DNA of 64,000 nt from Populus alba (taxonomy: Eukaryota; Streptophyta; Magnoliopsida; Malpighiales; Salicaceae), in contig NC_133289.1 of NCBI RefSeq assembly GCF_005239225.2, positions 2,673,501 to 2,737,500 of the forward strand, in the 5' to 3' direction. The position numbers and the translations under genes are program-made. Below the pieces are notes generated by a model. The model was not told where the DNA came from, searched no databases, and saw nothing but the letters and a program-made list of their open reading frames with translations. Positions 12,596 through 23,801 of the stretch are shown piece by piece. The stretch's first letter is position 1. The number at the start of each line of letters is the position of its first letter.

Positions 12596-13690
12596 GCAGT
12601 CCTTTTGCATAAGACCCTGCATGATCTCCGATTTGGAAAGTTCAGGGGATACTGGGTTTACTCAGATTTTGTACACTCCCTTTTCCATAGCCATGACCTG
12701 ATATTGCCAGTTTTGATATTTCTATATTAACCAAATTCTAGAACAGCAGGAAAAAATATATACTAATCGAGTAACTTCGAGCAACATTGCGAATTTGATG
12801 AACATAGTTAAAATTGAAAGCAGAAGGCACATGAAAGGCGTCCACTTCTCGTGAGTACATGTTATGTACAATCTGGTGCTTGAGCCGCGAGTCAGGTAAA
12901 TTAACTCGAGTCAATCAAGGATAGTTTAACCCAGCTATGTCTTATAACTAGCATTTTAACGAGACTTGAGCACTGTCAGAGTTAACATTGAGGGCCAAAC
13001 CCAACCAACACTTTAGAGTCATCAATCATATCATTTACAAATTAAATCAGTAAAAAGAATTTTTTAAAAGAATTAGCACGGTTTAAAAAAAAATTATAAA
13101 ATAACACAAATGGAAAAGGTTTTGGCAAATAACATAATCTAGTAAATGTTGCGGTTGAGAATAGGATTTCTAAAGAAATAGTTAAAATAAATTAGCACAG
13201 ATTTCAAAAAAATGAAAGGAAAAATAAAATAAAATGAAAGAAAAAATAAACTCTAGAGGTTGATTGAAGCTTTGATGACGGCAACCTGATGTCGTTGAAA
13301 ACATCTCGATGAAAAGAATTTAACAATATAAAGAAGGTTATTATCACACATGTGTGGCATCGCGGTGATCATTTTTCCAGACTTAGATTATCATGAATAA
13401 CATGGGTAGAGTGGAACTCTTGTTTTTAATCAGTAAAAGAATGAATGAGAGTCGCCACCTAGTATTTTGTTAACTAGAAACCTTAACTGGTCTTAAAGTT
13501 CAGGTAAATTGACTGATTGTGTAAGGAAAAAATATTAACACTCCTACTATGCTCTATATGAGGTAAGGTATTTTATTTATTTGTCTGATATAAACTAATA
13601 TGGTTTTAGAAAAGACTGGAAAACAAAAAAAAAAAAGCATGCATATTGTGTAACAAGTTCCAACACCAAAAATTGATATGGATGGGAGCC
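12596..13690. other. Intergenic, no gene recognised
   Basis: Nothing coding is visible. The only frame of note (12518-12730) begins inside the palindrome field. Confidence 0.4.
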
Positions 13691-14625
13691 AAGGATAATA
13701 AGATTTATTACAAGTTAAAATCTTTAAAGTCCAAGAACACCATAATTATAAGGAGATTCTAAAAATATTTACTTTTATTCATTTATGTCTCACTCATTGA
13801 AAGGGTATTAGAACCATTTATGTAGAAAAAACTAAAAAAACTCTAATAATATTGAATATAAAAAATAAATTAGGAAAACTATTTCCTTCAAATAAATAAA
13901 TAAATAAACTAGAAAAGCATCATAATACAGAATAAAAAATAAAAATAAAAAAATAAAATTAATTAAGAAAATATTTATTTTTTTCAAAAATACTTTTGTA
14001 TCAATCTTCTCGGGCTAGAAGGAATTTGTCATCAAGTTTAGACATCATTCAACAACCATTATGTGCCACAAACATTAATTTGTGGGTGGACCACCTCATT
14101 ATAGGCTCTTAATATTTTTGTGTTGGCTGTCCTATCATAAATTTCTAATACAACATCTCTGTGTGAGCATTCTATCGTGGGTCCCTAAAACAACAACACA
14201 TCTTATTCTATAATCTTTTACATCTATGGTTATTCAACAACACACAACAATAAACCAATAAAAATTATTGAGCTCCAATACATCTTCTCTGTGACCTCCA
14301 ATTAAAACTACCATGAAATGTTAGATTTTAACACTAATTGACGAAAACGAGAGTAAAGAATAACGAGATTTATTACAAGTCAAAACTCTCAAATATCAAA
14401 AATATAATAATTGTGGAAAAACTCTCCATATACTTAATTTTATTCATCTATGCCTCACTTGTTAAAAAGGCTATTACAATACTATATATATAAAAACTAA
14501 AAAACTTAATTATATTGATTATAAAAAATAAACTAGAAAAACCATTTTCTTCAACGTGAAATAAAGAAAAGAAATATCATAATACAGGATATGAAAATAA
14601 AACTAACTAAAAAATATTTATTTAT
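13691..14625 (+). mobile_element. Possible TRIM-like element: two diverged direct repeats around a short core
   Basis: The segments 13691-13985 and 14353-14625 are diverged direct copies. Shared blocks include GATTTATTACAAGT, TTTTATTCATYTATG followed by CTCACT, TATAAAAAATAAA, CATAATACAG and AAATATTTATTT, in the same order. The 360-bp middle has no coding capacity. Long terminal direct repeats with a tiny interior are the layout of TRIM retrotransposons. No primer-binding site or target duplication was found, so a simple old tandem duplication is equally possible. Confidence 0.35.
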
Positions 14626-15718
14626 TTAAAAAATATCATAATAAAGTAATTGGGCCTCAACTTAAGATGCATGCAGGTGTAAATCTCTGAATTACACTTT
14701 TTTGGGTCACCTTGGACTACCCATGCCCTTGTTTTAATGGTCTGACTCTGGCATCATTGGACTTTAGAAGATTTTGTTTTTCAGTTTGGAAGAGAGCACC
14801 ATGCAAGTCAAAACCCTACTCCCTGCTGCAGCATGTGAGGTCATGAATTTGCAATCTAGTCCCTCTAGTTTACAGAATTTCTCACAGAGACAATAAATCA
14901 TACTCTATGCTAGGAGTTCCTAGCTGACTCTATCTCATTATTTAAACGCCATAATTATTGAGCTAAAATCTGTTATTTAAAAGGATCCATCTGAAATATA
15001 TTTCCCACTTTGCAGGTGAAAATGGAAGGAGAACGTAGTCCAAGTATTTTGGGCTGGGCTTTTAAAGGCATTATTCCAAGCTTCAGCTGAATTCTAAACT
15101 TATTGGGCCCTAGAAGAAATCTTTGGAGCTACTACAATTTATTCCAATCTCCATTCCATGGTTGATAAACATGGCACACAGCAAATTGAGTAAAAGATTT
15201 ATTATGTTTTGATTTAGGTTGGGTTTAAAATTAATTAAACTAGAAAATACATTGATGAAGTAAAATTTGATAAACTCGGTTGAATTTTTAATAATTTAAA
15301 AGACTTGATTAAAATAGATCAAAATCTTGTCAATATAACATAAAAAGAAATATATGAAAAATTAATATTATTATAGTAAAAATAATTAATTTGCATTGAC
15401 GAATGATCCTCAAGTTCATCTATTATAATATATTTTGTATTATGATGTATAGTTTTTTTAAAAAATATTTTTTAATAAAAGATATATTAAACAAATATTT
15501 ATTTTTTATATCAGTACGGATATTTTAAAATCCTAAAAAAATATAATATGATATTTTTCAAATAAAAAATAGGTTATGATATAAAAACAAATATTCATTA
15601 AATTGCGTGTTTAACACCTGTATTAATTTTTATTTTTTAAATTGTTAAAAAAAAAACACCTTTCACTGCTAAACGTCTAATGCTTAAAGAGTATTCCAAA
15701 AAAAAAAAAGTCTAATGC
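14626..15718. other. Intergenic, AT-rich, no gene recognised
   Basis: No open frames of interest. At 15669-15735 there is a small duplication, GTCTAATGCTTAAAGAGTA then GTCTAATGCTTAGAGAGTG. Its second copy contains the left target site of the Harbinger element. Confidence 0.4.
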
Positions 15719-16020
15719 TTAGAGAGTGTTTGTTTTTGCTGGAATTGTTGTGGTTGCGGTTGGAAAAAAGTGATTTTTGAAAAAAGTGCTTTTTTCTGTG
15801 GTTTGTGTATATAATTTGAGTGTTTGGTTAAAGTTGTGGTTTGACTTTATTGTGGTTAAAAAGATGTTTGGTTAAATTGTGGTTGCGGTTGCTTTTGGAA
15901 CTAAAATGACTAAAAAGGACATAAATAAAATAAGTTTTTTTGTTAAGAGGAAATAAAATATTGTTTGCACATAAATACCGGCTAAATAATCAAAGTTTGT
16001 TTTGTTATTACAATTACATA

Positions 16021-17592
16021 TTATTGCCCCATCAAACAATTTGCAATGCCATCACGAATATCATCCATACCCGACGCCCTCTGGTGTGAACTCGTTTGTG
16101 ATTGTGGAACGACATCGGGAAAAATATCTTGAGGAACGAAATCAGGGTGGTTATCAAAGTTGTTGAATGCAACATCTTGCCTCGACTTCCGTCGAATATA
16201 GTTGTGCAGCGCCATTGATGCGACAACAATTTTAACCTGTGATTCGTAAGGAAACTCAGGCATGGTTTGCAAGATTCGCCATCTTTTCTTCCAAACTCCA
16301 AATGTACGTTCGATCACACATCATAATGATGAATGGACTCGGTTAAATAGTTCCTCTCGACTTCGGGGTTGTCCTCGTCGACGAAATTCTGGAAGATGAT
16401 ATCTTTCCCCTCTATATGGACCCAAGTAACCGTACTCATTCGGATATCCCGAATCAACAAGATAATACTTCCCTGTATAGATGTCAGAATTTTTTCCCAC
16501 TTACAAAAAAACTTCATAAAAAAAAATTAGAACAGTTGAACAAACATATTTTTTTAAAGAAAATCTACCTTCCGGTGGCCTCGGAAATTGTATGTTTGTA
16601 TTTCCAATCGCCTCATAAAATATTCTTGTATCATGAGCACTACCTTCCCACCCAGCCCAAACAAATGTAAATTGCATGTCAAAGCTACATGCTGCCATTA
16701 CATTTTGCGTCGGTATACCTTTTCTACCAATGAATGGTATTTGATTTTCTTGTGAAACACATGCACGTACATGTGTTCCATCAATCGCTCCAATGCAATT
16801 CTACAAAAACATAAAGTTTATTGCCGAATCAATTTAATTGCACGTAAATATTTGATTATAAGCTTTTGAAATATTCAACTACTTGTACACAATATTGCTT
16901 ACCTTGAAATAGGGCATGTATCTCGGATTCATTGCAATTTCCAATGGAGTTGTTGTGAATTCTGGATCGACTGGTCTTATTATATGCGTTGCAAGCAAGC
17001 ACACAGAACGAAGCACCTCATTGAAATTTCTTGAAACAGTTTCACCTGAATGCTGAAAACGCTCCTGCACTTCCCTATTCGATGCTCCTAGAGCTAAAGT
17101 GTAGACAAACATGCCTAATTTCTCAATAACACTCATCCGTCTAGACGGTTTCAACCCATACATCGTTTTCAACTCCAAAGCCAAACTTTTTAATGTGTCA
17201 GAATCCATCCGAAACATGTTCACACAACGTATCCAATGACCATTTAGAATTTCCATCAACCATCGCATGCCAGTGTTATATGAATTCATACATGGCTCTT
17301 TATAAATATACGCTTCGTGATATAAAGCCATTGCTCCTGCAGTGCAGATGACTAATTTTTTGCGATCACACTCTCTACGCCAAAATAATTATCCACTGTC
17401 ATCGTCATCCTGTTGATTTATGTCGTCATCCTGAACCTCACTATTGTAGTTTCCATAACCATCACTGAAACTTCCTCCAAATCCACTTACAGAACTTGTA
17501 CCAGCAAACCCATCGGACACATGCCGACCAACATTATTCATAACATTTTCGTAATGTTCATCAAACAGTGCATTAAACCAGTTCGCATCCAT
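16021..17592 (-). pseudogene. Harbinger DDE transposase (ORF2), two in-frame stops
   Basis: This is the nuclease that cuts and rejoins PIF/Harbinger elements. Segments are 17592-16903, 16800-16569 and 16472-16021, with GT/AG borders and matching phases. The acidic N-terminus (DDDINQQDDDDSG) is followed by a TAA at 17389-17391, then by LVICTAGAMALYHEAYIYKE in the same frame. The core has the catalytic motifs IDGTHV, SAHDTRIF and VIERTFGVWKKRW, so all three acidic residues are present. A TGA at 16321-16323 sits where the family usually has Arg, in the stretch HSSL-stop-CVIERTF, and fits C-to-T decay of CGA. The rest reads cleanly to the C-terminus. Decay therefore seems recent, and translation could still restart at 17331. 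Confidence 0.85.
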
Positions 17593-19324
17593 ATCTACAA
17601 AAAAAATTTTGAATCAATTTTTAACCTGCATTGTACCGATACAAAATAAATGTTCATTGACTCAATTATTTTGAATTTTTTTGTCGTTCATGACAGTCTT
17701 AACATAAAACATCTATATTCGATCAAGCGGTACAGATCGAGCATCTTTAACGTATACGTAACGCATCCACTATTTTTTAACACAACAATAATTGTAATGT
17801 ACACGATTATCACCGCCAGGGTAATATCAAATTTTTTCAATTAATATATGAAGAATATAGAATATCTTTTCAATTGATAGCAGAAATTAGCCAACTTTTC
17901 AGAACAGTTGATGCAAAAACATTAGAATCCCTTTTTATATAATTAAGACCTGCACTATATAGGGCCTATATTCATATCCCTTGTATCCTATCACAGTGTT
18001 CCTTTAGAGTAGTATGCATTCAGAGAACTTGGTTCTGATTTGAAATGCCATGCAATCCCGAATTGGTAGCAAGGTGTAAAACATTACTTATATAAGAAGA
18101 GTCTTCAGCTACTTTCTTATAAGCCATGACTTTTTCTTTATTTTCTTTATGTTAATGCAGTATTTTCCATTTTCATATTACAACTTAATTATCCATGACT
18201 TGGCCAGAAATTAGATAAGCTTGTTATGTGAAAAAAATGTTGCCGATTCTGCAGTATAAAAAGACCCAAAAACAGTAGGGAAATGCACTAGCAGACAAGA
18301 GCACATTGCGCATGTGTATAATCTTTCCAAAGAGGCTTCAGAACTGCCTACTCTCAATGACTCAACCCTAATATCAAAGCACTTTTGACCACCTGAACTG
18401 CACATTAACATGCACATGCATGAAAAAAAACTTAAGGATTTTCTCAAGTACATGCACAAGCAAGCTCAAAAACCATAAATGCACTTATTTAATTGACAAT
18501 GACAGCAGCCATAAAGAGAAGGGGCTGCTGTCAGTTGAAAAAAAAACCATAAATACACTTGTTTAATTGCAAGAGCAGCAGCCATACAATTGTTTACACC
18601 AACATTCTGCTAACAAAACATAAATGTAAAGCATTATTAACTAAAAAGCATCCATAAAATAAACAACCAACCTTCTAAAGTCAATGCACTTCACGTTGCA
18701 GTGTAAAAACAGCAACAAAACTTCCTGAAACAGCCCTCAATACACGTTGGAATGCTTGCAAATTTTGTGTCCAGCCAATGAAAATGCAAAGAAATTCTAA
18801 TGCATCTTAAATAGAAACACACACACCAACATATATTTACTGCTGCCAAACCCAGCAGCAAACATTTTTACCATCACCAACCATTCAAAAGTACCAACTC
18901 CCATTCAACCAACTTTCAAACAGTCATGCAAGGAACTATAGTGCAACCATTTAGCTGCCTTTCAACTCAACATACATTCAACCAATCAGCAGCCATTCAA
19001 CACATAAAACACAATGCAATCCATTACGTTACAATATAAAATTCAAGGCTGAAAAAAGCCAACTGAAAACAGAATTATCCAGCATTGAAATTAGACTATT
19101 AAACCTACAATAACAACTTCTAAAAGGAACAACAATAGTTGTTAACAATTTCTCAAACATAACAAACAGCCGACTACTACAAATACATAAAAAGTGTTCA
19201 ACATATGATACGTTACAAGTTACGAAACCTGGGAAAAACAGCAAAGGCAGAACCGTTTGCATAACCCATTTTACAATTCTACAGCCGTAGCAACACCTTA
19301 TGAACCTCAAATTTGAGCCGCACT
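17593..19324. other. Harbinger interior between ORF2 and ORF1
   Basis: There is no gene. This holds the 3' region of ORF1 and the upstream region of ORF2. It includes a local duplication of about 45 bp at 18468-18587. Confidence 0.5.
18468..18587 (+). repeat. Local direct repeat of about 45 bp inside the Harbinger element
   Basis: AACCATAAATGCACTTATTTAATTG with CAGCAGCCATA (18469-18515) recurs as AACCATAAATACACTTGTTTAATTG with CAGCAGCCATA (18543-18587). A short inverted pair, CAGCAGCC and GGCTGCTG, lies within and just after the first unit and could form a hairpin. Confidence 0.65.
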
Positions 19325-20522
19325 TTAACCTGCGAAGAAACACATAAACATTGAAATTTTTTTGACACAAAACAGAATTTCATTGCTGCAACATACAACA
19401 TACATTAATGTAAGTTTTCCATGTATGAAATGTAAACTTACTTGAAGGTCGGTAGTTTGCCCTTCGATCGAACATTAATTTCAGCCACTGAAATTTTCGG
19501 TCCATATCACCAATTGTTGCCCACATTTCCCTCCTACTTCTAACCATAAAAAACTCAGTTGCAAAACAATACAACTCACTACCGAACACCACTTCCTCAA
19601 TGGAGTGAAACTCCTTCATCACCTCTTCTATGCTACAACCTTTTTTATCTAAAACACTTGACGTGCATTCACTCTTGGTAGAAACACTATCCACTAACTT
19701 ATCTAATCGAGTAAATAATTGAGATCCCCTTCCGGCACTCCTTTTTTTTTTTCTCATTTTGTCTAGAACTTTGTTGCACACTTTTTCTTTTCCCACTACT
19801 ACCGGTGGGATTGCTTGTGCTATTGGCAAAAGTCACACCAGCCACCATATTCTCCACATCGGCAACGAAATTGGGAAGACTACCCTCCTCGGAATCTCCA
19901 CTACCTTCATGAAGATGAGGGTCATCATTCATTGCGTTAGTGTGCATTTGACCACCACCATCTTCATCAGAATTCAGACCCTGCGATGGAGCCCAAGCAT
20001 ACTGACCGGTTGCAACAGTGTTTGTAAACATGATATCATATTTACAACACAAAGCTGGATCGATCCCAGCATGCCTAAACTTTCTTGCCCCGCGTATCTC
20101 CTACAACACGGGACAATGAATGAAAAAATGCATAAAAAAATTATGTGAAAGCATGCAACCAAACAGTAAAGAACAGCTGTAAAAATACAGAAAAAACAGA
20201 CCTGGTTCTTAGCTTTCCACCATTCATCAGGAGCTGCAATTGTTCCAAGTTCAGCACTCCATCCTACTCCTGTTTCGGAAATCAACTTTTTCCATATTCT
20301 CCAATCTTTTTTAATTCCATCCCACTTATTCTTTAATTGTGCTTTCGTTAATGCATGGCCAGTTTGATTCTTAAAGCTATTCATAACAAACTTCCACCCA
20401 GCTTTGTCGAAATGGGTGTTGGGTCGCATACCTTGCTCAATTGCTTTAATACATATGTCACAAAAAGCATGCAACATCTCTCTAGTCCAACAAGCCTTAT
20501 CTTGTGATTGAGAATCATCCAT
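19325..20522 (-). pseudogene. Harbinger ORF1, Myb/SANT-like DNA-binding protein, frameshifted
   Basis: ORF1 proteins bind the element ends and bring in the transposase. Segments are 20522-20202, 20100-19442 and 19329-19325, with GT/AG borders. Residues about 10-105 form a Myb/SANT-like domain: ACWTREMLHAFCDICIKAIE, then GWKFVMNSFKNQTG, then LKNKWDGIKKDWRIWKKL. The next exon begins with EIRGARKFRHAGIDP, typical of the family. The reading frame is lost at an 11-base A run on the coding strand (19742-19752). Upstream the frame reads RQNEKKKK; downstream the family-like sequence (RSAGRGSQLF, then CSIEEVMKEFHSIEEVV) is in another frame. The last codon is completed across an intron to give a stop at 19325-19327. 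An indel in the run most likely inactivated it. A sequencing error there cannot be excluded. Confidence 0.8.
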
Positions 20523-22137
20523 GTTCTCGTTTTTGCCTAATTTGTGTACATATAAGAGGGTGAGATTAGTCTACAATTGATCCCCACATCCCTAATTATG
20601 TGAAACCTTGTCATCCAAAATGACAGATTTTGGACATGAGAGTCATGTATGAAATCTAAATAAAATGTTAATGACAAAATTACCACAGCTCGTATGATAT
20701 GCATGAGCTATAAAAAGAAAATACATCATTTTGATTAAACTAAAAGAAATGGGAACAAAAACAGGGTTGCCTTCATCCTGAAAGTTGCAGCCTCTTTTAC
20801 TAACAAATTGAACTGTTTTTCACCACCAGTTCAGACACCATTAATACAAAGTGTAAATTCCTCTAATAAAAAAGGCATTTCCTTTAAAAGTGAGGATAAA
20901 AATAAATCGTAAGTAGCTATGACTTAAAGAGACCAAAAGTAGAAGGGACAAGCAAAAGAGACAGGTTTTTGTGGAGCAATAAACCAAAACTTTCCTTCCT
21001 ATTGTATTTTGGATTCTGACTTGATAGTAAGAGCATTATTCAGTACAGAACTACAATAATTGTATCAAAGTTGAAGATGATTACTTCTAAATTCTACATG
21101 TACTTGACATATTAATAATAATAAAAAAAAACACTCAAACTCATGAAATTAATGTATTTGTGGAGATAGTGCAAATGAATTGTAACCATAAAGCATACCT
21201 CCAAATTCTTAATGCTGGATGCAGAGGAAGTATAATTGAACTAGTTGTGCTTTACAATAAGATATCATAATCTACACACTTTTTAGGTCATGCCAAGTGA
21301 AAACTATGTTGAACACAAATAATCATTCTAGTAATGCTAATTGCAGAGAACACACAAGATAATACTTGAAATCTATGTGTATGATCCATAGAAGCATAGC
21401 ATTGAGGCAGGCACTCAGGGACTGCAACTGCCAGTAAGAGCACTTGGTTGCATCAAAAAATAGAATTGAATTTCAGCTTCAAAACAAATTCAATTCGGAA
21501 GGAAATCTAACTAACAACAGATAAGACTGTATCTCAATTGTGTTTGGTGACAAGAAAAAAAAAAAATAGTGATAAGAGATTCAATAAATAGTCAACTCGG
21601 TTTTTAGTCTAAAAACTACAGCAAAAGAGACTATAACTCCTAAATAATGGAATCTAAAATAGTAAGTTGGCTAAATTAAAAAATATATTATATATACTGA
21701 ATTTGAGCCAAACTAAACTTAATCCATGAATTTATTTTTTTAATTTGAGTACCTAAAACTATTTTTTGTTAATAAAAAATAGATCCTTATGTTAATTTTG
21801 ACAATATATATTAGTTTAGGAACATGACACATTTCGTAAACACAAGTAATTTGAAAAAAACAAACAAAACCTGGAGAAAAATAAAGTAATGCATGACAGA
21901 AGAGATTAAAATTGAATTTTAGTAGAGACAATGAAGATAATGACCGGGTAGCTCCATTTAAAAAAAAAACCCACATCAAAACCAACAGGATATCAAATGT
22001 ATTTGTGCTTATGTATGCATAAAAGTGTAAGCAAATATTCACATGTCAAATTTTAACACAACGCAGAACCACAATCACATGCAAAATTTCCAATGAGACA
22101 GATACAGTAATTGTTGAACCAATACAGAGCAACTAAC
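20523..22137. other. Harbinger interior upstream of ORF1
   Basis: There is no convincing coding exon. It is probably an intron of the leader described at 22138-22700. An acceptor-like AAATTAG occurs shortly before the ORF1 start when read on the minus strand. Confidence 0.4.
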
Positions 22138-22700
22138 CTGGTAATTTCGTGTGCAACCGAGAATGAGCTTCGTAAGATGCTTCTGCTTCAGCTTTCCAGG
22201 AAGATAATATTTCGATGATCTCGTTGGTTCTGCAAATAAAAAGTCACAGGAAGAGATAATTTTTGTTAGGGAAAACAGTTAGTTTAAGATGATACAAAAT
22301 GATCTAAAAATTTTTTTAGGTCAAGTGGGAATAAAATTACCTGGGTCAGTGCATGTCTTCTTCAAACGCGAGATGAGTTCCTCACGACAGCAGATCGGTG
22401 GCAGATGGGCTTGATTTACAGTCGGCTAACAACAAATTCGGTGTCTTTGTTAGAGAATGGACGACACATCACAATCAATCAAACAAAAGCAGGATTAAGT
22501 GATGTCTAACCTTGTTTACAACAGCAGTAAACTGTCTCTCTCCCTCGCAGCCAAGAGAGATGATGAGGAAGAAGCCCAACTCTCTCCTTGTCTCTCTGTC
22601 TCTCTTTTACCTTTTGTCTTGAGAACGAGTGTGTGGGTGTGTTTTTTGGGTGTGTTTGTGGCGAGGAGGAGAACTAATTTTTTGAGAAGAGGATAGCTGT
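22138..22700 (-). other. Spliced ATG-less coding-like exons inside the Harbinger element
   Basis: Three exon-like blocks lie upstream of ORF1: a purine-rich leader ending at 22511, an exon at 22425-22341 (85 nt) and an exon at 22229-22138 (92 nt), all with good GT/AG borders. The last two read through without a stop. They give QAHLPPICCREELISRLKK, then TCTDPEPTRSS and KYYLPGKLKQKHLTKLILGC. The join phase is correct. I found no in-frame ATG in the leader, and the next plausible acceptor (near 20537) is out of frame with the ORF1 start. I do not recognise the protein. It could be a captured piece of a host gene or the element's own leader. Confidence 0.45.
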
Positions 22701-23112
22701 GGATCGGAGCTCAGGGACGAATATTGCAGAAGAGGGGAGACGATGGTGTGTAGTTGAGGGCAGATAGGGTGGAATTTAATTTTTTGGTGTGAAATTAATT
22801 TTTTGGTAAAAGTTTGCTGCGTTTTCTGAACAGCAGCAACGGTAAAAAGCATGTGAGATGTGCTTTTGTTTACCCTGCGTTTGAAACTCAATTTCTGTGG
22901 GCCCCATGGAGTTATAAAACGGTGGTTACAGTTGAACCAAACAGGTTGCATCAACCAAACGCTGGAAACGTGGACTCTTCCACGTTACCAAACGGGTTCT
23001 TAAAGTCTTCAGTTGAATCTCGGTTCGATATGGCACGACAATAATATTTTAATATGTTGAAAGTGAATAGAACAAAATGTTAGTAATAATTTTATATCTT
23101 TGATGGGTGTAA

Positions 23113-23798
23113 GAGCATCTCTAATGCAAAAAGCCAAATTAAGAAGTTAAATTGATAAAATAGCTTTTTTGATTATATGCATTCCAATGGTAAAAAGCCA
23201 TTAAAAAAACCATTTATATTTTAATATATTTCATGTTAAATTCATTTTTATATAATTATGTAACTAATTTAGATATTTTATATATAATATAATTATGATG
23301 TTATTAATTATATAATTAATATTAGTAATTTATAAAAATAATATAAAATTTAATGAAATAATATGAAAGTTAAAAAGATATAATTTAAAATTAAATTTAA
23401 AATTTATTTATATGAATATTTTTAATTTTTAGTTTTATATATTACTATTAAAAATTTAATTTTTAAAAATAAATTTAAATTCATGCTTTGAAAAAATAAC
23501 CGCCACCATTTAATTTTTAAATTTGAGAGAAGAGTGGGCACAATACAAAAATTTAAAATTACAAGTTTTTTTTTATATATTTATAGAAAAAAATTTTCTA
23601 TATTTAAAAGAAAAAAGAGCTATAAAGATAGCCGCTGGCTATTTTGACAATTTCTACCGTTAAATATAAAAATGACTATTGAGAGCATAAATAATTATTT
23701 TGGCTTTCCATTTAGTATGCCGGTTGGAATACAAATAGTGAAAAAGAAGCAGTAAATGAAGTTTGGCTTTCCATTTATCTACTCCGTTAGAGCTGCCC
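23113..23798. mobile_element. 686-bp MITE with TAA target duplication
   Basis: The left end GAGCATCTCTAATGC is mirrored at the right, where the reverse complement reads GGGCAGCTCTAACGG. TAA lies directly outside both ends (23110-23112 and 23799-23801). Inside both ends are matching AAAGCCAAA blocks. The interior is AT-rich and non-coding. Ends of this sort with a 3-bp TAA duplication fit a Tourist/Harbinger-type MITE. Confidence 0.7.
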
Positions 23799-23801
23799 TA
23801 A

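Larger units (their letters stand above)
15722..22999 (-). mobile_element. PIF/Harbinger transposon, apparently full length, inactivated
   Basis: TTA lies directly outside both ends (15719-15721 and 23000-23002), which is the usual 3-bp target duplication of this superfamily. The ends read inward are GAGAGTGTTTG (left) and GAACCCGTTTGG (right). They are imperfect but share GA and GTTTG. Subterminal repeats support the pairing: TGTTTGGTTAAATTGTGG on the left and TGTTTGGTTCAACTGTAA inward from the right. The element carries a transposase (ORF2) and a Myb/SANT-like ORF1, both on the minus strand, as expected. At about 7.3 kb it is long for the family. The extra length lies upstream of ORF1, where coding-like spliced exons are seen. 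Confidence 0.7.
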
